Shown: one piece after another, positions 23,406 through 35,060 of the stretch
Layout of the letters: each line of letters opens with the position of its first letter
How positions within the stretch are numbered: position 1 is the stretch's first letter
NCBI RefSeq assembly: GCF_914767665.1
Contig: NC_059504.1
Coordinates: 4,714,501 to 4,778,500, forward strand
From: Harmonia axyridis
Lineage: Eukaryota > Arthropoda > Insecta > Coleoptera > Coccinellidae
Direction: 5' to 3'
Length of the DNA: 64,000 nt
Notes under the pieces: generated by a model
The model's input: only the letters and a program-made list of their open reading frames with translations
Told to the model about the DNA's origin: nothing
The model's database searches: none
Program-made: the position numbers and the translations under genes

Positions 23406-25239
23406 ATTTCGAGAGTTGTTAAAGGGTTGTAGTAGAGCATAAATAGTTTTTATTTTGAAGGGAAAAGGGAGTTGAACAATTAATTAAAGATCATTTTGGT
23501 CGTCATATCAGTTTCCGTTGCATATACCCTATAACTTTCAGTTGTCTATTCACAGGATAACTTTCGTTTTCATTTCAGTTTTTCATTTTGTTTTTATCCG
23601 GATCCTTTTTCTTCAATAGAGGTAAATTTTAATGTCCTCCATAAATTTCAGTGAAGGTATCATGAAAACACTTCTCTCAAAAAAAAAATACGGAAACTCA
23701 TCGAATCAATTTCAATATTGATCTTTGTCAAAAATAAGAATTTTTCTAAGGATTCGAATGTAGAAACTTATAAGACTCAGTCAATCCCATATTGATATTC
23801 TTTGCCAAAAATAAGATTTCTCTTAAGGATTCGAAGGTTCCTATGAAATATTAATTCAGAAATAACTCTAAATATGTCAATGCCTACCAGACAATGATTT
23901 CATAGACTACGTAAACTTTACCTACCCACTGAAATCATGTATCAATTAAATATTTTCTTTTTCTTCAAACTGAATTAACGATGTTGTTTCACCTAATAAG
24001 ATAAACTTCACTTAGTTGCAATCTAATTAGTTATTTACCGTAGGCTATTCAGTTACAGACTACTTCGATCCAAATGCAACGAGTGAAACATTTGTCGATT
24101 TGTTGGAGGCAAAGTGACTGTTTTTTAATTTTAATTTTTAATGTATATTATCACACAAATAACTCAAAATTCAATGATTTCTTTCGATTGGTTAGGTATT
24201 AGATTTTGACTAGTTGCAATTATTTGTTTCATTATTGACTACAAAGTCGGACCTTGTAAATGACATAAATGACAAATTACCTTCCACAATGTAAAGCATC
24301 GATTCAATCTATCAACACATTCTGCAATGGTCAGTATCTTTGAGTATCAAATATTACTTAGGATAGGTTACGTCGAAAAAAAATCATTTGATAAATATAA
24401 TATCAGACTTTGTTCCGCAATTGTTCTGGCAAAAACAATATCTACTTGTTTACACACGAGTCGAGCACCAACATATGCGTTGCAGCATGAAATAATTGAC
24501 AAACTTAGTTTCCTTGCTCCGCCATATTGCAAATGAATACCTACTTCGGGATACAAGGGCGAAGATATCAAAATATAAAATTTCAGAATTCCCGCCAAGA
24601 CGAAGGAAAATTTTTCCATAAAAATGATCCAACATACATACATACATCTATAGGGAACTCGATATTGATTCTGTGATAGACAGGTTTGCGAATATGAAGG
24701 GAAGATTCATGGAATTGGCATCATAAAAATAAAAAGGTGAACTATATTACGAGCAAAAGATTTTATTTCTCTATCACAACATTTATTTTTGAGTCATTAG
24801 TTTGTAGGTATATTTATGGTTACTAGAAAAAAAAACGTTCCTTGTTGTGTCTATAAGTTTTTTTCAAGTATTTACTTTCGATAAAATAATTGATGTGCAT
24901 CTGACGAATTTTCTTTTCGATAACCCTCCAAGAAAAAAAAGACCTACGCCCTTAATAAATATATCATAACGAGTGATAAAATTCATATAATCCGTTTTCC
25001 GTAATAACCTAATCAAGAATAACGCTTCCTGAATGGTCCTCCCAGCGAAGCAAGTTATTGGTCCTTCGCGCTGGATCCGAACTCGAAAACACCATCCCCC
25101 TCATTCGTCATCTATGAATATCATAACCGCGATAACAAAACGGGCGTAATATCGCCTCAGTTGATTTATGAATACTTCTCCGAACTCTACACCACGCTTC
25201 GCCCGTGAATGAGTACGCGCTCCTCCCCACCACTCAGGT
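23406..25239. other. no recognisable gene; local 70-bp duplication at 23693-23835
   Basis: 23693-23762 and 23763-23835 are diverged direct copies (both end AAGGATTCGAA). The rest is AT-rich with motif-free ORFs. From about 25000 the GC content rises toward the promoter-like block. Confidence 0.4.
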
Positions 25240-25709
25240 AAATCCATTGTGGGCGGAGCCTCCTCTCGCCACCGAACTCGAATACACAGTCATTTAGTCA
25301 ATTTCCAAGCGTAGCGACAACAACGTCACTCAACGCGCCGTATAAACAAAACAAAGTGCGATAAAGTGACGAACCATAGAATTTTAGGAACTGTGTCGTC
25401 TTCTTCAGATTTTCTTGGACTTGGCATGTCGCGAAACTAACCAGTTTGTCGTACGCTGAGAATATCCACAATTTCGGTTTCTTACGGACTTGCGTCGAGC
25501 CGTCAAGGGTTGTTTCGACGCAACCGCCCTTCGGAGTCCCCTCCACGTCGACGTCGCGGCGGCAGAAGGCACCGTGGCGCCGTGCGGTGCGTATCTGAGG
25601 CAGCGTCTCCTCGAAATTCAGCTCTTGCGGTATGAAGAATGAGTGTTTGGTTGAGTTGAGGTGACTTGTGCGAAAACGATTCGCTTTGTGGTGCTAAGGT
25701 GAAGGGGTG
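25240..25709 (+). promoter_or_regulatory. candidate promoter and 5' UTR of the zinc-finger-factor gene
   Basis: This is the most CpG-rich part of the window. GGGCGGAGCC at 25251-25260 is a GC-box. A transcription start is likely shortly downstream, though no TATA box is evident. A short upstream ORF begins ATGAAGAATGAG at 25631 and ends before the main start. The frame of the main ATG has a TAA 12 nt upstream, so the start at 25710 cannot be extended in this exon. Confidence 0.5.
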
Positions 25710-25797
25710 ATGTCGCGCAGGAAGCAGGCCAGGCCCATAAGGGTGCTAGAAGACGAAGATGGACCACCGACGGGCGCTTATCCTGCATCAGTCCTCG
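25710..25797 (+). CDS. first coding exon of a FOG/SALL/BCL11-type zinc-finger regulator
   Basis: The exon encodes MSRRKQARPIRVLEDEDG, then PPTGAYPASVL plus one extra nucleotide, and ends in CTCG|GTAAGT, a consensus donor. The leading SRRKQxxPxx(I/V) is the short repression motif at the extreme N-terminus of FOG/u-shaped, SALL and BCL11 proteins. There it docks on the RBAP48 subunit of NuRD. The acidic run EDED follows. An in-frame TAA 12 nt upstream fixes the start. The protein would act in the nucleus as a zinc-finger co-regulator; fingers are expected in downstream exons, none of which is visible here. The choice between u-shaped/FOG and the other MSRRKQ families cannot be made from 29 residues; FOG (ush) is my preferred guess. 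Confidence 0.75.
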
Positions 25798-26954
25798 GTA
25801 AGTCGAGGATCTGATTTATTCTGCTGGTTTTGACCCAAGCGCGACCTTGTTGACGTTCTGCTGGACTTGGTCAGATGTTTACGCTTGTCTTCGTCATTTA
25901 GAACAAAGAACTTCGAATAAATTACAAAATGAGTGAACTTCCAAGTTCCTACATTGTACTGAGCAGCGAGACCTTTAAAGCACGTGCTTCTAAGCTAATT
26001 TCAGTCCGCTGAGACATATTCGAAAATGCCGCCGAAGACTAACATCATGATCTGACTGCTCACGATTCCGCAGAAGAGATCAAACGTAAGGAATCTCAGG
26101 CGCGCTCTAAAGATATTTCGCGTTTTCATAAACAAAGCTGGTAGAAAGGGGCATAATTCGATCTCTTTCGTGATCAGCACGGGTAATGGTCCATAACTGC
26201 TGGCATATAATAGTTTCCGATTCGATGATAGCTGGAAATTATGTTCACGATTAGTATTTATCAAACACTAGATGTAATATAATATGCCCAACTGGTCGTC
26301 GGGTGGATTGAAAATCGAGATAAAATTATGAGAATCTCGGTTGTACACCTGGTATATATAGAGATGAAGGCGGTATCGTGTTTACTCGGTATGTAAAAGA
26401 GCTATGAAGGATCGGTTCTGAAGCAGGTTCATTTTTCTCCTCATCGCCGAGGTTCATGGTATCTTGATTTCGGATCGATCATTATTTTATTTTGAGGAGG
26501 TGGGAACATCTGTTAGTTTTATAAAGTGAAAATGAAGTAAAATGATATGGCTTCTAAAAATTTAAATTATGTTCTTTACTAGACATTTTTCACAATTATT
26601 TCAACTTTATGGCTTTTCTTTCTTTCATCTTAATCATACCCAGATTTCGGACAACACTGATTTACCTAAGAATTCATATTTTTATCATGGACTTATCAAT
26701 TTTCCACTATTTATTTTGGTTTGAGACATACCTATTTCTTATATACTGGGTTTCGAATGAAAGGCTATCGAACAATATTACTGAAGAAATATTTAAAATT
26801 TTTCAATTTAATTCAATTGAAAATCTGTTTAATTCAATTGAATAAATTCTTCTTATCTGATAATTATAAGATGTAAAAGAAAAAAATATAGAAAAATTGA
26901 GGAAATAAAAAAATTAACCAAATCTTAAGTTATGTAGTGAATGTTCATTCTAAT
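25798..26954. other. putative intron start; no other gene
   Basis: Follows the donor of the zinc-finger-factor exon. 25800-26400 stays moderately GC-rich; the remainder is AT-rich. No further exon with matching phase was recognised. Confidence 0.4.
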
Positions 26955-27165
26955 TATTCGAGAATAGAGTTGATCTTGAGTTGAAATATGGAGAAAACAA
27001 CAAATTTATACTTAGGCCTCTTCATTATTCTTTCATAAACACATCAACACAGAACTAATTTAGTTCTGCTTATAATACATTTAGAGTTGCAATCTGTTAA
27101 AAGCCTTACCAAAACACAACGAACAAATTTTTTAGCAGGAATCCAAAAATTCTGAAACAATGATA
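26955..27165 (+). repeat. dispersed repeat copy 1 (pair with 28990-29220)
   Basis: Shared series with the second copy: ATTATTCGAGA, GAGAAAACAACAAAT, ACTTAGGCCTCTTCATTATT, TTAGAGTTGCAATCTGTT, AACAAATT and CCAAAAATTC. Order and spacing are kept over about 210 bp at roughly 70-75% identity by eye. Confidence 0.55.
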
Positions 27166-28989
27166 GTTAAAAATAATTGTTTACACACCACGCAGATTTG
27201 GATTGTTTCATATCGTAAGGTTTAAAAAATATTTTGTTTTCTAATGTTATTTGTTTTTAACAAAGCAACACCAAAAAAAGAACACTACATTGAAAAATTA
27301 TTTGTTTTCAATTTACCTACCTACCTACAAGAAGAAGAAAGTATAACTAACCCATGATTTAGCGTTAAAAAGATCTCTTGAAGGGATTCTTAAAATCATT
27401 TTAGTCCTTTATGTTGACATCACTGTCCTTTATACTCGGTCCAGGTTTGATACTATAACCATTTACCCTATTTTTTTGGATTTTCTGTTTAATTTGTGTG
27501 TTTTGTGAGTTTCTCATTGAAAAAATATCGGATAAGGGATCTATTTTAAATTTTAGCTTTCGAAAAATGATTTGACGCATGTGTATTTTTTCCTTTATTA
27601 TTTCTGAATGGGCATGAACTTCTTATTCGGGAATTAGTTGTGTATTTATGAATATTTATGAATAAGGAATACAAACTTTCAAGATTGAAAATAAAAAACA
27701 TTGGAAGCTAATTTGACCACTACCACAAGAAATATAACATAAAAGCTGTTATAAATTCGAATTTTGAAATGAATTGTCAGAAATTTAACCGAATTTCTGA
27801 TTATCCATAACATCAACCATCTCAATTTGTAAAACAATCGTATCTTCTGCGGCACATAGAATATGAATGAAAATTATAATACAACGTTGTTTTCAAAGAG
27901 GAAAGTATTTGTCACTATGTCCAACTCTGACCTTGATAGTCGATTCAGCCGATCGATGAATCGGAACTTAAAGTCCATTGAAACAAATTTCTATTCTTAC
28001 AATTACCAATATCTAACTCTCAATCATATTCTACATGATTCATTCAAATTTGCTTCCTGATGAAATTGATCTACATATTTTCCAATGATGGCTGTCCTAG
28101 AGAATCGTAAATGTTTTGCATCTTGTCTCTCTATCTTATGAATTATTTAGCATGAGCAGTCAGTGAACTAAGTGGTTTCTAGGTGACATCAGAGCGGTAT
28201 TAGTCCTATGCTTGTTGCATATTGTTTGCAGTGGAGTGAAAATTTTCATCGATGGTCCAAATATTTATTTGCCTTTTTATTCGATATACTATGTGGCTTT
28301 TTGTGTATTGAACTCGAGATTGTACTTATGTGTGAATGTAACTTAAAAAATGGAAAACTTTGACACCTAAACTAAAATTTTCCCAATTTAGATACAAACG
28401 ACTAATTTTCGAGTTAAAGCATGTCAAAGGATAAATAGGAATTGAAAGTAGGTTTACCTTAAAATCGAGCTTAAAATTTTAGTTGTCAGCATAATCTCCA
28501 AATGAGGGATTGAATTAAATGGTGCTGTAGTGTTTAAGTACCACTTTAGCGTATCAATATAGTAAAATACTTAATTAAGATACTCAAGTCAGTAGCGTTA
28601 TTTCCTCGGTTATTTCTATTTTATTTGATGTTACATGTTGTTATCAGGTAAAGAGTGTTAAAAGTTGTTAAATGAATATTCGGAATTTTTTGGGTATCAT
28701 TCAAAATCATGTAATCACATTATGAATTCACATTTCAATGAAATGAATCTTCATTTCATCAATACTGATCTGAGATGTATATTCAATCAGCTGCAGTTTT
28801 CTAGAACAAAAAAAGTTTTTGGGAATATTATAAAACTATCAAGATTGAATATACTCCATTGCTTTCTTTCTGTCTCATTAGAGTTGTTATCTACTCACCA
28901 CCTTTTGATAAAGTGGGTACCTATATCCAAAGTAATTACTTGAAGTAATACTAATAAAAACAATTCATAATACAGATAGGTTCTTTCTG
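27166..28989. other. no recognisable gene
   Basis: Very AT-rich; ORFs of 65 and 92 codons have no motifs. Short ACCTACCTACCTAC microsatellite at about 27316. Confidence 0.4.
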
Positions 28990-29220
28990 ATTATTCGAGA
29001 TGAATTAAGTTGACCTGAAGTCGGAATAAAGAGAAAACTACAAATGTCATACTAAGCCTCTTAATTATTATTTCATCAACAATTCTTCGTATGAGAATGA
29101 GATCTGATTCAGTTCGAATATGGTATGTACAGTTAGAGGTGCCATCTGTTGAACGCTTCACCGAAAAACACTAAACAAATTCTTACCAATTACCCAAAAA
29201 TTCAGAATCTTGTGATCTTT
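28990..29220 (+). repeat. dispersed repeat copy 2 (pair with 26955-27165)
   Basis: Second diverged copy, same orientation, about 2 kb downstream: ATTATTCGAGATGAATTAAG, GAGAAAACTACAAATGTC, TAAGCCTCTTAATTATT, TTAGAGGTGCCATCTGTTGA. Confidence 0.55.
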
Positions 29221-30145
29221 TTTGATTTTATTGAATTTCAGCTATATTTTTTAGTATTTGTTTTCATAATCTATCGAATTCTTGAGAAATAAGGACCAAC
29301 TCATTATCAATAGCATCTGAAGTCAAGAAATTTCAGTTGAATTTTTTTTTTCAGACGATTCATCACGGAAATAAACGAACAGAAAGTTGAATTATAAACA
29401 GGCATAATAAATCGAATTATTGCAGTTTACCAACGTGAAATAAACAACTGCACCACCGAGAAATTCTCTGGCATAATTGAACTTCATGCGAGGTAGAACT
29501 TCTCGTCTCAACTTCTTTAGACATAATCGCCTCAATATTTATGTCAGATCTCATGATGGTCGTTGTCCGACGGGTTTGTCATCTCGGACAGCACACTCGA
29601 TATTATTAAGAGTAGCATAACATTGTTTTTACCCGTACGAATTATAAATATATTATGGGCCGTAAATTGTTCGTAATTTGTTTTCATTGCTGCAATTTCA
29701 GGTGCCTTCTTCGCGCTTCGGCATTCGGAAAATTCGAATTCTCCCCTTTCGGTGTCAAGTTCAAAGGCGCCGACGCGAGCTTTGAAGTTTGCGGCCGAAT
29801 ATGATCGATCATATTTTTTAAACTTTTACGATTCTCATCAAGACCTTTTAACTGGACTTGGAAGGAAGTGTAACAGTTGCGGTTTTCGCATTTTAATGGC
29901 ATATAATATTCCTTGAGAGATATAGGTATGAGGAGAAATTAATATCCTTTACTCCTTCTTGTGAATGTAGGTGTTATGGATCTCAGTAAATTAAAATTTT
30001 AAAAAATTTACAATAGATCCTAACATGATATAAATATGAATTATTAAATTGAAATTACTTTTCTCAGTTGGGTCCAGACAAATAAAAAACAATTTATTTT
30101 CCTTTTCCAACCTAACCTAACCTCATCTAATTTCTAACCATCAAA
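29221..30145. other. no recognisable gene
   Basis: 29680-29830 is GC-richer and begins after an acceptor-like TGCTGCAATTTCAG, but no open exon with a donor is convincing. Confidence 0.35.
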
Positions 30146-30493
30146 ACCTCAGAGTAATAAACATAGATAGAGGCAGTATTCTGTCATTTTCAGTAAGCAA
30201 ATTTTGTCCCCAACATGAATTGTCAAATTTGACAAAAAGCGTGCGGAAATGAAAACATATCAGTTATACGATATTTAACTCAATTCGCGAGTTTCTCCAC
30301 GAAGAGCGCACTTCTTATATCCCATAGTGAATCAACGTTTTATATAAACACGAAATATATTGATATTACCTAAATATATCAGAAATTCAGAAGACAAGCT
30401 TCAAGCGCGCCAAACGACGTGAAACAACGGATGACACTAGGAGAGCAATAGTTGCGTATACTCCCTCTATCTATGTTTATTATCACTCTATGA
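30146..30493 (-). mobile_element. MITE family A, internally deleted copy 3
   Basis: Both ends are present (AGAGTAATAAACATAGATAG; complement CATAGAGTGATAATAAACATAG). About 200 bp are missing at AGCAATAGTTGCG|TATACTCCC compared with the 546-bp copy at 3955-4500. Non-coding. Confidence 0.75.
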
Positions 30494-31704
30494 TCAAAAC
30501 TGAATATTCAAAAATAGAAGCGGAACACCTTCTGCTTTAGCAAAACATAATTATCCAGAAACTGATTTAATGTTTTGAAGTCTATCATTTTTGCTTTCAG
30601 TTTGCCAAATTCAATAACATGATCATCGAGAGTATCAGTAATTGTGAATTTCTTGTTGAATACCTACTACAAATTGTTTTAGCCACTTGTAAGTTGTTAC
30701 TCCCTAGCTGATTACGTTCTGGGTACTCAACTAGTCATCGGAAATAATAATTTTCATTATTCACTCGGGTTATAATCTAATATAAAAGCACAGTGAACTC
30801 ACACAATAGATATTTATTGATGGTTTCTAAATTTTGTCTATAATTTCGATTATTCAACAGATACCTCCTTTTTTCTTCCTCATTTATTTTATTTCTTTAT
30901 TTATTTCTTCAACACTTAGACTCATTTCTTTTCAGCATGACAATTACTTAATCAATTTAAAGGAAATTTTTGTATGTGGCTTCTGTACCTTTTTTCAGGA
31001 TTGAAAGGCCTCCAATGAATTTAATATTGATTATTCTCAAAAACGAAGTATTTCAGCTATTTCAGTTCGCATAAAATTCGACAGCCAGACTACTGGAATT
31101 AATGAAGAAATATTTCGCATAATTAAATAATCCTAATTGGCGATGAAAATATGTAGAGTGAATAAAAAAATAAAAAAAATCCATTAGCGGGTATAACAAC
31201 AATCTAATATTGATGATATATGACAAAGTGCTGCTTCCCGTTGTCCTTCGCATAAAAGATATATTGACGAATTCCGCAAATATAATTAATTAATTAGCTG
31301 AACAAGTGGTGGCTCCCATGGAATTGATATTTTGTTCGACTTCTGAAGGCCGACGCTTTTGCAAACTCATAATTTCGTTGATTTCAACAAAGCGAATTTC
31401 CATCAAGAATGCGTAGAATTAAAAATCGATTAGACTATATTATATGACAGTTTCATATTTAATTCCTGCTAGAACCTTTACATTATTCATTAATATTATT
31501 ATTTCTACTTTGAATATTTCATAACAGAAGCTTCGGATGTTTTTTAAAAGTTTATGATAATTAACCATGTCCATAATTGGAATTAGGATTGCTTCACTTT
31601 TCTATCATTTCAAACGCATATCTCTCGAGGAGGTAGCCATCAGATATTATACTATTAGCTATTATAATTAATTTCAAACATTAACCAATTTTTCTAATTA
31701 AGAA
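30494..31704. other. no recognisable gene
   Basis: AT-rich with motif-free ORFs. Confidence 0.4.
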
Positions 31705-32056
31705 TGATATTTTTTTTATTGTCGAATTTATAATGAGTAGAATATTTATTATTTTCTGTATCTACTTGCTGAAATCCAAGCTCCTAGTGTCATCGGTTGT
31801 TTCACGTCGTTTGGCGCGCTTGAAGTTTGTTTCTGTATTTATTTCAATATATTTTGAGTTAATATGAAACGTTGATTCACTAAGTGACATAAGAAGTGCG
31901 TACTTTGTGAATAAATTCGCGAATTGAGTGAAATATCGCATCACTGATATGTTTTCGTTTCCGCGTGCTTTATGTTAAATTTGATTGTTTATGTTGGGAT
32001 GAAATTTGCTTACTGAAAATGATATATGCTCCCTCTATCTATCTTTATCACTATGA
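31705..32056 (+). mobile_element. MITE family A, partial copy 4 (right part)
   Basis: It begins TTGTCGAATTTATAATGAGT and runs through GAAATCCAAG, CTAGTGTCATCGG and TTTCCGCGTGC to CTCCCTCTATCTATCTTTAT CACT. A small deletion lies at AAATCCAAG|CTCCTAGTG. It is fused directly to the LTR terminus that follows, as at 1895-2316. Confidence 0.7.
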
Positions 32057-32165
32057 GGTTCGATCGTATTTTTTCGATATTTCAATAAAAATGTTCAAAT
32101 GAAATTCAACTATTACATATATCATATCAATTGGCGCCCAACGTGGGGCGCTAGTGACTAGAACC
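32057..32165 (+). mobile_element. LTR terminus plus perfect tRNA-Lys primer-binding site
   Basis: TGGCGCCCAACGTGGGGC at 32132-32149 is an exact 18-nt complement of the 3' end (with CCA) of eukaryotic tRNA-Lys, two bases after a CA-ended LTR-like stretch. The 109-bp block matches 2197-2316, and homology stops after GCTAGTGACTAGAACC in both. It belongs to a gypsy-like or other tRNA-Lys-primed retrotransposon; coding sequence is absent. Confidence 0.7.
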
Positions 32166-32217
32166 GAGCTCAATTCTTATAATTAGATATTCATAACAGT
32201 ACTTATACATATCCCCT

Positions 32218-32284
32218 CATGTTTATATGTGAATCTAACTTACTGAAAATGACCTATGCTCCCTCTATCTATGTTTGTTACTCG
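32218..32284 (+). repeat. MITE family A terminal fragment
   Basis: TTACTGAAAATGACCTATGC followed by TCCCTCTATCTATGTTTGTTA is one terminus of the family; the remainder is absent. Confidence 0.6.
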
Positions 32285-32990
32285 GAGGACGGACCCTAAA
32301 CGAAACAAATCCAAGGCAACAGGAGTGACCGCCGAATTTCAAAATTAATTGCGTCCAGTGCCGTACAACACGGAATTCTCGCCCCTCGAAAAATCGAAAT
32401 AAAACAAAATGGAAAAAATGCAGAGCGCCGACTTCGATATATCGCGAAGAAGTGTCGCTGACTGAACAGGTAAGATCAAGTGGGCGCATACGGCGAAACC
32501 TGTTCGTTATTACGGACACAACACACACACACTCGGCCACAGCGGTAATGGACACCAGTAAATCTGTCATTTTTAATAGATAAACGTCGTCGCGGCCGTT
32601 CAGAAACGATAATCTCTTTATGTCAAGAAGGCTATGAGTCGCCGGCGCGGAATAAACAAACGCGCTGAGGCGGCTGGGACCTTGCCGTCAACCATAGGTC
32701 ACTCGACTGTCAGGCCCGCGAAAATAAAAAAATTGAAAAGATGGCGGAGGAGTCGCGAAATCTCTCGACTTATTAAATGGGAAAGATCGACTTTTTTTCG
32801 ACTTTTTTTTTCCCCGCACCGTTTATGCATTTCAGGAATGCCGGTCGACGAAAAGAGATGAAATCTGAATGCGAAGGACCATTTTATATTATTTATAGGT
32901 GCTGCGGGCGTGGGAAACCTCGATCATGCAACCAACGGTCATTGAGGAAACCAGAAATGTGTGTCTTCTATGAGCGATCGGAATAACATT
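32285..32990. promoter_or_regulatory. GC-elevated, repeat-free block; candidate regulatory DNA
   Basis: Clearly GC/CpG-richer than its flanks, with no similarity to repeats in the window. It contains AAGATGGCGGAGG (about 32738), a YY1/Pho-like core. A 75-codon frame (32634-32861) is Arg/Lys-rich without a domain and probably reflects base composition. A second promoter or an intronic enhancer are the main options. Confidence 0.3.
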
Positions 32991-33444
32991 GTGGTGATCT
33001 ATAGGTACCTTGAAATTTTTAGTTTTTATGAGGAACAACCTGTACCTGAAGAAGTTATTCGGTGAATTTTAATGACGAATTTTGATTGGGACATCTTTGG
33101 GGGTTCCTTTTTTGTGAGAAATATGGATATTTGTAGTTATATTCAAAGTTCATTTCTAGTTATAATCTTCAAACCATTGAGCATGTTATTTCGACACAAT
33201 GTCCTAAAATCTATAAACTTGATTAGATCCATGTGGTGAAGAATTCGTGTTAAAAATTAATTTTGTTTATTTGCCAGTAAATATTCGAAACAAACGACAT
33301 AAAACTCTTAGGTTATAAATTTAAACTCACTTTTACATAATTTCCTAATTTTTCTTTGAGTAGAGGATGAGTTTTGACATTTGAGATGGTATTCGTCACA
33401 CTCTACTGAAATTTCATAAGAATAGGTATATTTTAGATCGAAAA
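32991..33444. other. no recognisable gene
   Basis: AT-rich intron-like sequence, nothing recognised. Confidence 0.4.
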
Positions 33445-33740
33445 CAGGGCGTTTCACAAGCTCTATGACAAATTTTGACAATGATAGCTGCACTTGAATT
33501 CTGAACTTTTTTTCCTATGAAAATTTAATTGTCGAAACATCAAAATTTTTCCTTTTTCTGTTTTCCGGAAGCCATCGACTACTCCACTCCGTTACAAATT
33601 GCGGTTTTTCTCTATTTCAAATTCTTCCTCGATAAATCCCTTATTTAGACGTAAAATTGACTGAAATAATAAAAAAGATAGGTTGGAATTTGAAAATCTT
33701 GAGTTTTGATGAAGTTCATGATCTTATCATGAACACCCTG
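33445..33740. mobile_element. possible small CAGGGTG-ended MITE
   Basis: The left end ACAGGGCGTTTCAC and right end (complement) ACAGGGTGTTCATG are weak inverted ends 296 bp apart. TA is present only on the right. Borderline. Confidence 0.3.
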
Positions 33741-33977
33741 TACATTTTTAATCCAAACCGCAAATCTTTTTATAATACTACGTATTGGCAGGATCGGATA
33801 TTCATAGGGATTTTTCGAAAAAACTATTTCAGCAGAAATATTAAAAAAAAAAAATGTGAGTCCTCGTCACCACAATTTTTTTCGTAAGAATCCCATTAAC
33901 ACATGAAGCTTTGAGTTTTTACCCAAGTAGTTGCTGAAATTCACATCATATAAGCTATCTAATGATGCAATAATATA

Positions 33978-34161
33978 CTGGGTGTGCCATTTGAAATAGG
34001 AAAGTAGTAGTCTGTTTTCGGAAAAACCAGGAGTTGTAGAGATTTGAAAATATTTCAGGAAGAAAGATCGTTGTCTCAAACACCATTAAGCTAATTTTCA
34101 GCACAAAATTACGATTAGTTTTCCATAAAAGTCTAATAGGTCATCGCGGTGAATCACCCTG
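33978..34161. mobile_element. possible small TA-flanked MITE
   Basis: TA-CTGGGTGTGCCATTTG at the left and AATCACCCTG-TA at the right bound 184 bp. TA flanks fit, but terminal similarity is short. Confidence 0.35.
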
Positions 34162-34429
34162 TAGATTAGGGGACAAATAATATAATATAAAAATCAGTGA
34201 AATATGGTGCATCCATATTTAAAGCAGATGTCAGTTTTATACTGAACATAAATGGAGTGAAAGGCCTCATAATTTAATTGAATTTTATAATAAAAAAACA
34301 TCGTGTTCTTCAACTCGACTTGGAAAATTTATCAAACTATCACCGAAAGAGCAAGCAAAAACTACCAAGTATAACTACCCGAAAATTCATTATTGAATAA
34401 TAAATATGTATAGGTAACTGAAAATGTAT

Positions 34430-35060
34430 CCAGACAGAAGGTACCAGTCAACCCCCCTGAATAATCTCCATCATTCGCCATTTTGTTCCTTCAACCCTTT
34501 CCGAAATAATAATCTCATTAGACAGGGTGACGGCCGAAACAGGCCAAGCGTAACAAACCGGAGGGTAAAGGGGCCAAAAAGGGCCTTAGGGGTGTGCATA
34601 TCTTTGATGCCGCCACTGCGTTGGTCAAACTAAACACATGTAATAATAACCCTCAAACGCAATTAATCGGGTGGTAGCTACTTTGATATTTGATTTTTGC
34701 GCAACCGGTGCGGGATCGTTCGAAATTTCAACCCCCTCGGGGATGAGCGTAGCCGCCCTGATCACGAATCGTTTATTCTCATCGTTGGAAATTTAATTTC
34801 GAACGGTGGAGAGGGGGCGCGAGTTTAAACGCCCTGAAAGGCTTATTAATTTTACATCGTTGCGTTGAATTAAATTCGTTATCCTTTTCTCATCCCCCCT
34901 TCTTCGGATGGTGGTGTTTCTGTCTTGACAAATCGTTGTTGTCTCAATCTGGATTCCTTCTCGGAAGACGAGGTCTAACCCTGCGGGTATGATTTCGGAT
35001 ATCAATCTTGCAGATTTGCCACGCTTGGGTACACAAAGATCAAAAGTTTTACATTCAGGA
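34430..35060. promoter_or_regulatory. GC-elevated, repeat-free block; candidate regulatory DNA
   Basis: A sharp rise in GC and homopolymeric C/G tracts between AT-rich flanks. Overlapping frames on both strands are uninterpretable as protein. Position inside the presumed long intron suits an enhancer; a hAT-MITE end (TGCCGCCACTG at about 34610) may mark an old insertion in it. Confidence 0.3.

Noticed and set aside
32634..32861. MSRRRG... ORF as a second MSRRKQ-type first exon
   Set aside because: Lacks the KQxxP core of the repression motif, has no donor at a sensible place, and is Arg/Lys-rich because of local composition.
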